Below, piece by piece: positions 9,309 to 17,837 of a DNA stretch of 64,000 nt (positions are counted from its first letter, which is position 1; each line of letters starts with the position of its first letter). Under the pieces are notes generated by a model. The model was not told where the DNA came from. It worked only from the letters and a program-made list of their open reading frames with translations, and searched no databases. Location of the stretch: NCBI RefSeq assembly GCF_003173035.1, contig NZ_QGLE01000006.1:578-64577 (forward strand). The letters run 5' to 3'. The position numbers and the translations under genes were made by a program. This DNA comes from Zavarzinia aquatilis (GTDB lineage Bacteria; Pseudomonadota; Alphaproteobacteria; Zavarziniales; Zavarziniaceae).

Positions 9309-9409
9309 TGCTAAGATAGCGAGAAAGCCGCCCCTTGAAATTTCGCCGTCTCCGGGCATGGATCGCCAACACAACCAGTCATTGGCAATATTACAATGCT
9401 ATGATAGCA
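9309..9409. promoter_or_regulatory. Pair of TGCTA-x-GATAGC sites upstream of XRE regulator
   Basis: tgctaagatagc at 9309-9320 and tgctatgatagca at 9397-9409 match at 11 of 12 bases; the second is a perfect palindrome (tgctat g atagca). They are 88 bases apart, 89-189 bases before the regulator start codon. Repetition of the same site suggests cooperative binding, possibly autoregulation by the XRE protein. Confidence 0.45.
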
Positions 9410-9497
9410 AATCTCTCGGGGGGCGCATTTCCAAGTGAATCTGGCCACCGCATGAATATCGCGTGGGTGATGTGGCCAAGCGCCAAGGAGAACACAG

Positions 9498-9881
9498 ATG
9501 CCGACCAAGGCAAATCCGGTTGACGTCCATGTGGGAGCACGAGTCAAACTTCGCCGCCAACTTTTGGGTTTCAGCCAGACTGAGCTCGGCAATGCACTGG
9601 ATCTGACCTTCCAGCAGGTCCAGAAGTATGAAAAAGGCACCAACCGCATTTCGGCATCAAAGCTTCACAAGATGGCCGAAGTGCTGGACGTGCCGATTTC
9701 CTTCTTCTTCGACGGCGTCGAAGGCACCAAGACGGAAAGCGAATCCGGCGATCTCGACCTGATGTCGCGGGCTGAAACCATCAGCCTCGTCCGTGCCTAC
9801 TATCTGATCGAGGATGAAGCCGTGCGCCGCAAGGTGATCGAATTGTTGCGGACGTTGGGCAAGGATACCGCCGACGCCTGA
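9498..9881 (+). CDS. XRE-family transcriptional regulator, PraR-like
   Basis: Protein of 127 aa. The N-terminal helix-turn-helix (about 12-70) reads GARVKLRRQLLGFSQTELGN, then LTFQQVQKYEKGTNRISASKL; this pattern is shared by the alphaproteobacterial PraR-type repressors of quorum-sensing and biofilm genes. The C-terminal part (YYLIEDEAVRRKVIELLRTL) is a short helical tail. ATG preceded by aaggag. A clear intrinsic terminator follows, so it is monocistronic. The target genes are unknown; the palindromes upstream are candidates for autoregulation. Confidence 0.9.
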   Translation: MPTKANPVDVHVGARVKLRRQLLGFSQTELGNALDLTFQQVQKYEKGTNRISASKLHKMAEVLDVPISFFFDGVEGTKTESESGDLDLMSRAETISLVRAYYLIEDEAVRRKVIELLRTLGKDTADA

Positions 9882-9903
9882 AGTTCCGTCTGTTGTCTGA
9901 TTG

Positions 9904-9938
9904 AAAGCCCGCCCCCTTACCCGGGGCGGGCTTTTTCT
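9904..9938 (+). terminator. Intrinsic terminator after the XRE regulator
   Basis: GC-rich stem agcccgcccc / ggggcgggct with a short loop, followed directly by a ttttt-rich tract (ctttttcttt). Lies 23 bases after the stop codon. Confidence 0.9.
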
Positions 9939-10103
9939 TTATAGTTCCGGACCATGATCGCCAACGGCCGCGCCCCTTCCCCGACGATCACGCGCAAGCG
10001 CGTGATGCTGATCCATTGCGCCCGCATCGGCTACAACCCCTAGGTCTGGCCGCGCCCTTTCTTCGTCTTTTCCGTATTGTTTCTTTCGACGAGGCCGATC
10101 GCC

Positions 10104-11483
10104 ATGACCGCCACCCCCGTTCGCAATTCGACCAAGGCCCTTCAGGCCGCCGACGCCCGCCATCACCTGCATCCCTTCACCGACCATGCCGGTCTCGCCG
10201 CCAAGGGCGCCCGCGTGATCACCAGGGCGGAAGGTGTCCGCCTGTGGGATTCCGAAGGCCGCAGCATGATCGACGGCATGTCGGGCCTGTGGTGCGTCAA
10301 TGTCGGCTATGGCCGCGCCGAGCTGGCCGAGGTCGCGAAACAGCAGCTGCTCGAGCTGCCCTATTACAACACCTTCTTCCAGACCACCCATCCGCCGGTG
10401 GTCGCGCTCTCGGAGAAGCTGGCCTCGATCGCGCCCGCGGGCATGGACCTCGTCACCTACGCGGGCTCGGGCTCGGAAGCCAATGACACCATCGCCAAGC
10501 TGGTGCGCTACTTCTGGAACCTGCAGGGCAAGCCGCGCAAGAAGACCATCATCAGCCGCAATTACGCCTATCACGGCGTGACCATGCAGGCGGCGTCGAT
10601 GTCGGGCCTGACCGCCATGCACCCGCAGTTCGACCTGCCGCTGCCCGGCGTCGTCCATGTCGAGGCGCCCTATTGGTACGCCCATGGCGGCGACCTCGGC
10701 CCTGACGAATTCGGCCTGAAGGCCGCGCGCGCGGTCGAGAAGAAGATCCTCGAACTCGGGCCGGAAAATGTCGGCGCCTTCATCGGCGAGCCGATCCAGG
10801 GCGCTGGCGGCGTGATCATCCCGCCCGCCACCTATTGGCCCGAGATCATGCGCATCTGCCGCCAGTACGACGTGCTGGTGATCGCCGACGAAGTGATCTG
10901 CGGTTTCGGCCGCACCGGCAAATGGTTCGGCAGCCAGACTTTCGGCATCCAGCCCGATTTCATGACCATGGCCAAGGGCCTGACCTCGGGCTACATCCCG
11001 ATGGCCGGCATCATGATGGGCGGCCGCGTCGCCGAGACCTTCCGCAACGCGGGCGAGGAAATCGTTCACGGCTTCACCTATTCCGGCCATCCGGTCGCGG
11101 CGGCGGTTGCCCTGCGCAATCTCGAGATCATGGAAGAGGAAGGCCTCGTGGACGCCGCGGGCGGCGAGATCGGCGCCTATTTCCAGGCGAAGCTGCGCGC
11201 CGCCCTGTCCGACCACCGGCTGGTCGGCGAAGTGCGCGGCGTCGGCATGATCGCGGCGATGGAACTCGTCGAGCACAAGCCGAGCCATGCCTTCTTCGAC
11301 CCGAAGCGCGGCGTCGGCACCCTGTGCCGCAACCATTGCTTCGCCAACGGCCTCGTCATGCGGGCCTGCCGCGATGTGATGGTGCTGGCCCCGCCGCTGT
11401 CGATCACCAAGCCCGAGATCGACGAACTGGTCGGCCTCGCCGCCGACTGCATCGAGCGGACGGCGGTCGACCTCGGCCGCTGA
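10104..11483 (+). CDS. Class III (omega) aminotransferase, putrescine/beta-alanine-pyruvate type
   Basis: Protein of 459 aa, fold-type I PLP enzyme. N-terminal HLHPFTDH and WDSEGRSMIDGMSGLWCVNVGYGR match the SpuC-like aspartate aminotransferase group that uses pyruvate as acceptor for putrescine or other omega-amines. Other signatures: YAGSGSEANDTIAKLVRYF, IADEVICGFGRTGKWFG and the PLP lysine in MTMAKGLTSGYIPM. ATG 10104 (MTATPVRNSTK) has a gagg site; a longer frame starting at 10077 is less likely. No polyamine gene is adjacent, so the exact substrate stays open. Confidence 0.9.
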   Translation: MTATPVRNSTKALQAADARHHLHPFTDHAGLAAKGARVITRAEGVRLWDSEGRSMIDGMSGLWCVNVGYGRAELAEVAKQQLLELPYYNTFFQTTHPPVVALSEKLASIAPAGMDLVTYAGSGSEANDTIAKLVRYFWNLQGKPRKKTIISRNYAYHGVTMQAASMSGLTAMHPQFDLPLPGVVHVEAPYWYAHGGDLGPDEFGLKAARAVEKKILELGPENVGAFIGEPIQGAGGVIIPPATYWPEIMRICRQYDVLVIADEVICGFGRTGKWFGSQTFGIQPDFMTMAKGLTSGYIPMAGIMMGGRVAETFRNAGEEIVHGFTYSGHPVAAAVALRNLEIMEEEGLVDAAGGEIGAYFQAKLRAALSDHRLVGEVRGVGMIAAMELVEHKPSHAFFDPKRGVGTLCRNHCFANGLVMRACRDVMVLAPPLSITKPEIDELVGLAADCIERTAVDLGR

Positions 11484-11495
11484 ACATTTCCCGGC

Positions 11496-12833
11496 TCACC
11501 CGGCCGGCGCCGCGAAGAAGCGGTTCGCCGGCCGGGGCAGGCCCAGATTCTCGCGTAAGGTCCGCCCCTCGTATTCCGTGCGGAACAGGCCCCGGCGCTG
11601 CAATTCCGGCACCACCTGGTCGACGAAGTCGTCGAGCCCGCCGGGCAGCCAGGGGAACATGACGTTGAAACCGTCGCTCCCCTCCGTTTCCAGCCACTGC
11701 TCCATCTCGTCGGCGATCGTTTGCGCCGTGCCAACGAAGGACAGACCGGCATAGCCGCCGAGGCGCTGGGCCAGCTGACGCACGCTCAAGCCCTCACGTT
11801 CGGCGAGTTCGATCACCCGCTCCCGGCTGCTCTTGCTGTCGTTGGTCTCGGGGATCGGCGGCAGCGGCCCGTCCGGATCGAAGCCCGAGGCATCATGGCC
11901 GAGCGCGACCGAGAGCGAGGCGATGGCGCTTTCGTAATGGACGAGGCTGTCGAGCTTCAGGCGCTTCTGCCTCGCCGCCTCCACGGTATCGCCGACGACG
12001 ACGAAGGCGGCGGGCAGAATCTTCAGATGGTCGCGCGGGCGGCCCAGACGGTCCATCCGGCCCTTCACGTCGGCATAGAAGCTGCGCGCCCCGGCCAGCG
12101 TCGAGGGCGCGGCGAAGACCAGTTCCGCCGTCTCGGCCGCGAGCTGGCGCCCGGGCTCGGACGCGCCGGCCTGCACGATCACCGGCCAGCCCTGCACCGG
12201 CCGCGCGATATGCAATGGCCCCCGGACCGAAAGATATTCGCCCTTGTGGTTCAGCCGGTGCATTCGTTCGGGATCGAAGAAGAGGCCGCTCTCGGCGTCG
12301 CGGATGAAGGCATCGTCGGCGAAACTGTCCCACAGGCCGGTGACGACATCGTGGAACTCGCGCGCCCGGCGATAGCGGTCGCCATGGTCCATGTGGCTGT
12401 CCCGGCCAAAGTTCAGCGCGGCGTCCGGGTTGGAGGTCGTGACGATGTTCCAGCCCGCCCGCCCTTCGCTGATGTGATCGAGCGAGGCGAAACGCCGGGC
12501 GATGTGGAATGGCTCGTCGAAGGTGGTCGAGGCGGTGGCGATCAGACCGATCCGCTCCGTCACCATGGCGAGGGCGGAGAGCAGGGAGAAGGGCTCGAAG
12601 GAGGTGACCGTGTGGCTGCGCCGCAGGGCCTCGATCGGCATGTTGAGGACCGCGAGGTGGTCGGCCATGAAGAAGGCGTCGAACTTGCCGGCTTCGAGCT
12701 TCTGGATATAGCGGGTCAGGTGGCGCAGGTTGAAATTCGCGTCGGCCTGGGCGCCGGGCCAGCGCCAGGCCCCGGTATGGATGCTGACGGGCCGCATGAA
12801 GGCCCCCAATCGAAGCTGCCGGCGGCTGGTCAT
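11496..12833 (-). CDS. LLM-class flavin-dependent monooxygenase (NtaA/DmoA family)
   Basis: Protein of 445 aa, typical of the NtaA/SnaA/DmoA/SoxA group of FMNH2-dependent two-component monooxygenases. Seen: LRLGAFMRPVSIHTGAWRWP, FDAFFMADHLAVL, SFEPFSLLSALAMVTERIGL, FDEPFHIARRFASLDHIS, GRAGWNIVTTSNPDAALNFG and PVIVQAGASEPGRQLAAETAE. Likely oxidises a small nitrogen or sulfur compound; the substrate cannot be read. ATG 12833 has a ggag site. Needs a flavin reductase partner, none seen adjacent. Divergent from an Old Yellow Enzyme gene across a 196-base gap. Confidence 0.92.
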   Translation of the reverse strand: MTSRRQLRLGAFMRPVSIHTGAWRWPGAQADANFNLRHLTRYIQKLEAGKFDAFFMADHLAVLNMPIEALRRSHTVTSFEPFSLLSALAMVTERIGLIATASTTFDEPFHIARRFASLDHISEGRAGWNIVTTSNPDAALNFGRDSHMDHGDRYRRAREFHDVVTGLWDSFADDAFIRDAESGLFFDPERMHRLNHKGEYLSVRGPLHIARPVQGWPVIVQAGASEPGRQLAAETAELVFAAPSTLAGARSFYADVKGRMDRLGRPRDHLKILPAAFVVVGDTVEAARQKRLKLDSLVHYESAIASLSVALGHDASGFDPDGPLPPIPETNDSKSSRERVIELAEREGLSVRQLAQRLGGYAGLSFVGTAQTIADEMEQWLETEGSDGFNVMFPWLPGGLDDFVDQVVPELQRRGLFRTEYEGRTLRENLGLPRPANRFFAAPAG

Positions 12834-13029
12834 CGCAATACTCCATACGCATCGCGTAATTTTTGTCTTGCCCTGTGTCCAGAATGGTAAATGCCGTCGC
12901 CGCGACCGACCAGCCGCATCGCTCGCGGGGGTGCGTTGCGCGCCGTCGATACATGGCGCCCCTAATCCCTTTGGAGGTGTGCAGGAGGGGCGGCCCCGCA
13001 TAGCCTGCCGGAAAACGGGAGGGGCGGTC
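12834..13029. promoter_or_regulatory. Divergent promoter region of the two flavoenzyme genes
   Basis: A 196-base intergenic gap that must carry outward promoters for the LLM monooxygenase (left) and the NADH:flavin oxidoreductase (right). It contains a locally AT-rich stretch (gtaatttttgtcttg around 12855). No clear operator palindrome was found. Confidence 0.5.
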
Positions 13030-14262
13030 ATGACCACGGGAACGGACAAGGCATTCGAGGGCTGGTCGCTCGGTCCCTTGCGTCTGCGCAACCGCTTCGT
13101 CAAATCCGGCGCCAACGAGGGCATGTATCGCGGCAGCCTGCCGACCCGCGCCCTGGTCGAGCATCACCGCCGCATCGCGGCCGGCGGCACCGCCATGGTC
13201 ACCATGGCCTATGCCGCGATCGAGCGCGACGGCCGCACCTTCGAGGATCAGCTGTGGCTGCGCCCGGAAGCGGTCGCGCCTTTACGGGTGCTGACCGATG
13301 CGGTGCACCGGGAGGGCGCCGCCGCCTCGGCCCAGATCACCCATGGCGGCGCCTTCGGTTTCGTGAGGCCGTCGGACGGCCGGCGGCCGGGCAGCGCCTC
13401 CGCCGGCCTCAACCCGTCGGGCGCCCTGCACGGCATGATGCTGAAACGCGCCCTGACTCCGGCCGAGCTGGGTACCCTCGCCGACCGTTTCGCGGCCGCC
13501 GCCGTCACCGCGCGGGAAGCGGGGTTCGACGCGGTCGAGATTCACATGGGCCATGGCTATCTGCTCAGCCAGTTCCTGTCGCCCGGCGAGAACCGGCGGC
13601 GGGACGAGTTCGGCGGCTCGGTCGAGGGGCGTGCCCGTTTCCCCCGCATGGTGCTGCGCCGGGTGCTGGGCGCCGTCGGGCGGGACATGGCGGTCCTGTG
13701 CAAGATCGGCGTGTTCGAGGGCTATCGCGGCGGGGCAGGGGCAGGGCAGGCGGCCGAACTCGCCCGCCTGCTCGAAGCCGACGGCGCCCATATGCTGGTG
13801 CTGTCCGCCGGCATGAACGTGCAGTCGCCCTGGTGGATCTTCGGCTCCAGGATGCCGATCCCCGAGATGAAACAGGCGGAACCTTCCTTCATCGCCCGCC
13901 GCGCCCTCGACATGCTGGCGCTGATGCAGCCGCGCCGCCTCGAGTTCCACGAACTTTACTTGCGCGATTTCTCGCGGCAGGTGCGGGCAGCAGTGTCCAT
14001 GCCGCTCGGCTATCTCGGCGGGGTGAAGTCGCTTGCCAATGTCGAGGGCGTCATGGCCGACGGTTTCGATGCCATCGTGCTCGGCCGCGCCCTGCTGCAC
14101 GACCCCGATCTGGTCGACGGGTTTCGCAGCGGCCGGCTGACCGCTTCGGGCTGCACCGCCTGCAACCGCTGCGTCGCCACCATGCACGGCCCCTCGGGCA
14201 GCCACTGCGTGCTCCGCCCCGCCCCAAGCCCCGCGGACAACAGCGTCATCGCCGGCGCCTGA
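13030..14262 (+). CDS. NADH:flavin oxidoreductase (Old Yellow Enzyme family)
   Basis: Protein of 410 aa with an FMN-binding TIM barrel: PLRLRNRFVKSGANEGMYRG at the N-terminus, AQITHGGAFGF, the substrate-binding region EIHMGHGYLLSQFLSP followed by NRRRDEFGGSVEGRARFP, and phosphate-binding YLGGVKSL and FDAIVLGRALLHDPDLV. The tail has paired cysteines (CTACNRCVATMHGPSG), seen in related enoate reductase-like members. ATG 13030 is preceded by ggagggg; frames opening further upstream have no recognisable N-terminus. Substrate unknown; divergent pairing with the LLM enzyme suggests a shared degradative role. Confidence 0.9.
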   Translation: MTTGTDKAFEGWSLGPLRLRNRFVKSGANEGMYRGSLPTRALVEHHRRIAAGGTAMVTMAYAAIERDGRTFEDQLWLRPEAVAPLRVLTDAVHREGAAASAQITHGGAFGFVRPSDGRRPGSASAGLNPSGALHGMMLKRALTPAELGTLADRFAAAAVTAREAGFDAVEIHMGHGYLLSQFLSPGENRRRDEFGGSVEGRARFPRMVLRRVLGAVGRDMAVLCKIGVFEGYRGGAGAGQAAELARLLEADGAHMLVLSAGMNVQSPWWIFGSRMPIPEMKQAEPSFIARRALDMLALMQPRRLEFHELYLRDFSRQVRAAVSMPLGYLGGVKSLANVEGVMADGFDAIVLGRALLHDPDLVDGFRSGRLTASGCTACNRCVATMHGPSGSHCVLRPAPSPADNSVIAGA

Positions 14263-14271
14263 TCCCACGGC

Positions 14272-14349
14272 CCCCTAATTCGGGGACACTATATTTAATT
14301 ATCCGCGCGCGCTGTCGTCGAATTATGTATAGTGTCCCCGGATTAAGGG
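14272..14349. repeat. Long imperfect inverted repeat (REP/BIME-like)
   Basis: Two 22-base arms (14272-14293 and 14328-14349) match at 20 of 22 bases and share cggggacactata; the 34-base loop is AT-rich at its edges and GC-rich in the middle. It lies between convergent genes. Elements with the ggggacactata core accompany REP-associated transposases in other genomes, but no transposase is present here. Confidence 0.75.
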
Positions 14350-14373
14350 CCCCCCAGGTTGAGCGGCGGCCGG

Positions 14374-16773
14374 TCAATAGCGCAGCGTTGCCGTAACCCC
14401 GATCATCCGGGGATCGCCCGGTACGATGACCGTTCCGCCAAGGTTGAGCGGCAGCGACGCCTGGGCCGTGTCGTAATGGCGATCGAACAGATTGTTGGCC
14501 CAGAGCGCCAGCGACCAGCGCCGGTCGGTCGCGCGCAGGCCGAGCCTCAGGTTGGCGATGCCCCGGCCCTTGACCCGCGTGTAGTCCGAGCCGGCCTCGG
14601 TCATATAGGCGGAGACATAGTTGAAGTCGCCGCCGATGAAGCCCTCCAGATCGTCGCCCTGCCAGAAGCCGAGGGGCCTCGTGTAATCGAAGCCGACCGA
14701 CGCGGTCCAGCGCGGCGCCCCTTCGAGTTCATGACCGGCGAGGTTGACGGTGCAGACCGCGCCCTGGGGAACATGGACATCGGGCGGGCAGGGCGCGTCC
14801 GGATAGGACTGAATCTCGGTCTCGTTATAGGCGAGGCTGGCGCGGAGGCCGAGGCTGGGTGAAAGCCAGAACAGGGCATCGAGTTCGACGCCCCGGGAAC
14901 GGACCCGGCCGACATTGGACATATAGCTCGCCAGGGTTTCGCGGTCGAATTTCACCGCCTGGTAATCCTGCAGCTCGATCCAGTAGAGCGTGCCGTCGAC
15001 GGTCAGCCGGTCCCCCAGCCACCGGGTCCGGACGCCGAGTTCCGCCGTGTCCGCCGTCTCGGCCGCGACCTCCCGGCTCGTCCCGGCACTGAGCGCGGCG
15101 AAATTGATCCCGCCGGGCTTGCCGCCCCTCGCGTAGGAGACATAGGCCGACACCCCCTCGGACAGCCGATGCGCGAGGCTGATCCGCGCCGACAGGCTCC
15201 CGTCCGCCCGGGAGTCGCGCCAGGCGTCGGGCCGCGCGATCTGGTCACGCACCACGGTGGCGACCGGGCCCGGCAAATCGCCGCCCCCGCCTTCGAGATA
15301 TTGCCTGAAATCGCCTTTCATGCGCTCCAGCGTGTAGCGCAGGCCCGCGGTCAGGCTGGTGTTATCCGTGATGTTCCAGCTGGCCTGACCGAAGGCTGCC
15401 ACGCTCGCCGTGTCGATATGCGCGGCCTGATAGACGTGAAGTCCGTCGATGGCCGCGCGGATCTCCGGCTCCAGCAGCGGACCGAGCAGCGGCGGCAAGG
15501 TCGGCACGATCAGGATCGAAGCGGCATCGGCACCGAATTCCTGGTCCTGCAGGCTGTCGACCCGTTGCCAGAAAGCCTGCAGGCCGAAGACATGATCGAC
15601 CCTGCGTCGGCCGGTGGAGGCCAGGCGCAGATCCTGGCTGAATTGTCCCTGGTCGTAGGACACGCCGAACTGGTTCAGCACCGAGAGTGCCGTGTAATCG
15701 CTGTCGGTGCGCGGGTCGTAGGTCTGGCCGCGCCAGGCGGTGAGCGACGTCAGTTCATAACCCGGCAGATACCATCTGGCTTCCGCCAGCACGCCGCCCT
15801 GCTCGGCCTGGGCCTCGACCCGGGCATCGACGTCGGTCTGCCGCCGCCGGGCACCATCTTCAGGCACGACGTAACCTTCCCTGCGCCGCCGCTCGCGCGA
15901 ATTGTCGGGGAAGTCGCTGCCATCGGCCTGGGTCTCGATGCTTTGCCCCGGCAGCTGGACGCAGCAGCGGGCATCCTGTTCGCTTCTGTCGGCGGCGATC
16001 CTCAGGCTGAACTCGTCGCTCGGCTCCCACAGCATCTGCGCGCGCAGGCCATAATCGTTGGTCCCGTTCAGGCGGTCCGCCGCGGCGGAGTCGGGGTTGA
16101 TATTCTCGACAGCGCCATCGCGCTCGCCATGGGAAAAGCTGAGGCGCAGGGCCAACGTGTCCGAAACCGGTCCCGTCACCATGCCCGTGGTGCGGAAATA
16201 GCGGTCGCTGCCCGCGCTCAGGGAAATTTCGGCGGCCGGCTCGAACGATGGTCGCGCGGTCTGCACGTTCAGGGCGCCGGCCACCGTGTTCCGCGCGAAC
16301 AGGATATCCTGCGAGCCGCGGATCAGCTCCACCCGATCCACGTCGAACATATCGAAGGACAGGGAGGCCGGCCGCGGATAATAGACGCCGTCGACGAACA
16401 GGCCGTTGGCGTTGTCCCGCGCTTCGGCGGGCGGCGTGGCGCCGATGCCTCTTATCGCGACGGTCGAGATGCGCAGGCTGGAACTGACGGCGATCGCGTT
16501 CGGCATCTGCCGCACCAGGGTCATCAGATCGCCCTCGGCGGCTTCGACCTTTTCCCTGTCGGCCACGGTCTTCGACAGGGCCGGCTCGCGTGCTTCCTCG
16601 CCGGGGGCATCGGCCGTCACCTCGACCGGGTCGAGCCATTCGGCACCGCCAGCGAGCGACTGTTCGATGTCGGCGCGGGAGAGGGGAGCGCCATCCCCCG
16701 CCCAGGCCGCCTGCAACGAGGCGGCCGCGAGGAGCCCCGCGGCCAGAACACGTTCGCGCCGAACGATCGACAA
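14374..16773 (-). CDS. TonB-dependent outer-membrane receptor
   Basis: Protein of 799 aa. Signal peptide 1-25 ends at AWAGDG; a TonB-box-like DPVEVTA follows near residue 48. Plug domain: SSSLRISTVAIRGIG, NGLFVDGVYYPRP, DVDRVELIRGSQDILFARNTVAGALNV. The beta-barrel ends with LWANNLFDRHYDTA and a C-terminal aromatic residue (TATLRY), as required for outer-membrane assembly. The family imports ferric siderophores, vitamin B12 or other large nutrients, driven by TonB-ExbBD. No siderophore or uptake gene is adjacent, so the ligand is unknown. Stand-alone gene. Confidence 0.94.
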   Translation of the reverse strand: MSIVRRERVLAAGLLAAASLQAAWAGDGAPLSRADIEQSLAGGAEWLDPVEVTADAPGEEAREPALSKTVADREKVEAAEGDLMTLVRQMPNAIAVSSSLRISTVAIRGIGATPPAEARDNANGLFVDGVYYPRPASLSFDMFDVDRVELIRGSQDILFARNTVAGALNVQTARPSFEPAAEISLSAGSDRYFRTTGMVTGPVSDTLALRLSFSHGERDGAVENINPDSAAADRLNGTNDYGLRAQMLWEPSDEFSLRIAADRSEQDARCCVQLPGQSIETQADGSDFPDNSRERRRREGYVVPEDGARRRQTDVDARVEAQAEQGGVLAEARWYLPGYELTSLTAWRGQTYDPRTDSDYTALSVLNQFGVSYDQGQFSQDLRLASTGRRRVDHVFGLQAFWQRVDSLQDQEFGADAASILIVPTLPPLLGPLLEPEIRAAIDGLHVYQAAHIDTASVAAFGQASWNITDNTSLTAGLRYTLERMKGDFRQYLEGGGGDLPGPVATVVRDQIARPDAWRDSRADGSLSARISLAHRLSEGVSAYVSYARGGKPGGINFAALSAGTSREVAAETADTAELGVRTRWLGDRLTVDGTLYWIELQDYQAVKFDRETLASYMSNVGRVRSRGVELDALFWLSPSLGLRASLAYNETEIQSYPDAPCPPDVHVPQGAVCTVNLAGHELEGAPRWTASVGFDYTRPLGFWQGDDLEGFIGGDFNYVSAYMTEAGSDYTRVKGRGIANLRLGLRATDRRWSLALWANNLFDRHYDTAQASLPLNLGGTVIVPGDPRMIGVTATLRY

Positions 16774-16845
16774 TGTTTCCCCCAGACCCCCGTGCCCCGT
16801 CCGGGGCGGCCTATCCGGAGTTTACAACACGGCCTCCGGCGGCAA

Positions 16846-17826
16846 TCAAGGCAGCAGCACGGTCGAGCCGACGGTGGCCCGGGCTTCCAGCGCCCGATGT
16901 GCCGCGACCGCATCGGCGAGGGCGAAATGCTGGCGGACATTGGTGCGGATGATGCCGCTCGAGACGAGATCGAACAGGGTGGCCGCCGCCTCGTCCCGCT
17001 CCGCCTTGTCGGCGATATGGTGGAACAGGGTCGGTCGCGTGAGGTAGAGCGAGCCCTTGGCCGCCAGGATGCCCGGGCTGAACGGCGGCACCGGGCCGCT
17101 GGCGTTGCCGAAGCTGACCATCAGCCCGCGCATCGCGAGACTGTCGAGCGAGCCGTCCCAGGTATCCTTGCCGACGGAATCATAGACGACGGGCACGCCC
17201 TTGCCGTCGGTCAGCGCGCGCACCCGCGCCGCCACATCCTCGCTGCGATAGAGGATGACCTCGGCCGCGCCATGCTCGCGGGCGAGCGCCGCCTTCTCGG
17301 GCGAGCCTGCGGTGCCGATCAGCCGCACCCCCAGGTGCCGTGCCCATTGGCAGGCGATGAGACCGACACCGCCGGCCGCGGCGTGGAACAGCACGGTCTC
17401 GCCCGCCTTGACCCGATAGGTCCGGTGCAGGAGAAACCAGGCGGTCAGGCCCTGCAGCATGAGCGAGGCGGCCTGCTCGTCCGTAACCCCGTCCGGCACC
17501 TTCACCAGAAGATCGGCCGGATAGTTGCGATGACTGGCGTAAGACCCGATGGGCGTGAGGCAATAGGCGACCCGGTCGCCAGCGGCAAGACCCGTCACCC
17601 CCGGGCCGACATCCTCGACGACGCCCGCCGCCTCCAGCCCGATACCCGACGGCAGGGGCAGGGGATAGAGACCGCTGCGGTGATAGCAGTCGATGAAATT
17701 CACCCCGATGGCGGTCTGGCGCAGGCGCACCTCGCCCGGGCCGGGCGGCGGCAGGGCCAAAGTCTCGAGCGCCATCACCTCCGGCCCGCCGGCCGCATGA
17801 ATGCGGATCGCCCGCGCCTCGCTCAT
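16846..17826 (-). CDS. NADPH:quinone oxidoreductase (zeta-crystallin type)
   Basis: Protein of 326 aa of the zinc-free medium-chain dehydrogenase group. Markers: GVNFIDCYHRSGLYPLPLP, GLEAAGVVEDVGPGV, LMLQGLTAWFLLHRTY, and the nucleotide-binding VLFHAAAGGVGLIACQWA. Reduces quinones with NADPH in the cytosol. ATG with a gagggg site. Lies 11 bases downstream of the dienelactone hydrolase gene on the same strand, so the two are probably co-transcribed. Confidence 0.93.
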   Translation of the reverse strand: MSEARAIRIHAAGGPEVMALETLALPPPGPGEVRLRQTAIGVNFIDCYHRSGLYPLPLPSGIGLEAAGVVEDVGPGVTGLAAGDRVAYCLTPIGSYASHRNYPADLLVKVPDGVTDEQAASLMLQGLTAWFLLHRTYRVKAGETVLFHAAAGGVGLIACQWARHLGVRLIGTAGSPEKAALAREHGAAEVILYRSEDVAARVRALTDGKGVPVVYDSVGKDTWDGSLDSLAMRGLMVSFGNASGPVPPFSPGILAAKGSLYLTRPTLFHHIADKAERDEAAATLFDLVSSGIIRTNVRQHFALADAVAAHRALEARATVGSTVLLP

Positions 17827-17837
17827 CGCCTTGCCCC

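Larger units (their letters stand above)
9034..9497. other. 464-base gene-free regulatory gap between gdh and an XRE regulator
   Basis: No convincing gene; the short open frames here lack ribosome-binding sites and family resemblance. Base composition is clearly lower in GC than the surroundings. It contains three palindrome classes (9147-9163, 9242-9261 and the TGCTA-x-GATAGC pair at 9309-9320 and 9397-9409), and must hold the divergent promoters of gdh (leftward) and the XRE gene (rightward). Confidence 0.6.

Noticed and set aside
9335-9523. A 62-codon ORF in the gdh-XRE gap
   Set aside because: No ribosome-binding site, overlaps the XRE start, and crosses candidate operator sites.
9954-10043. 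A 29-codon ORF after the XRE terminator
   Set aside because: Lacks a clear ribosome-binding site, and the peptide has no recognisable feature. It may be part of the aminotransferase leader.
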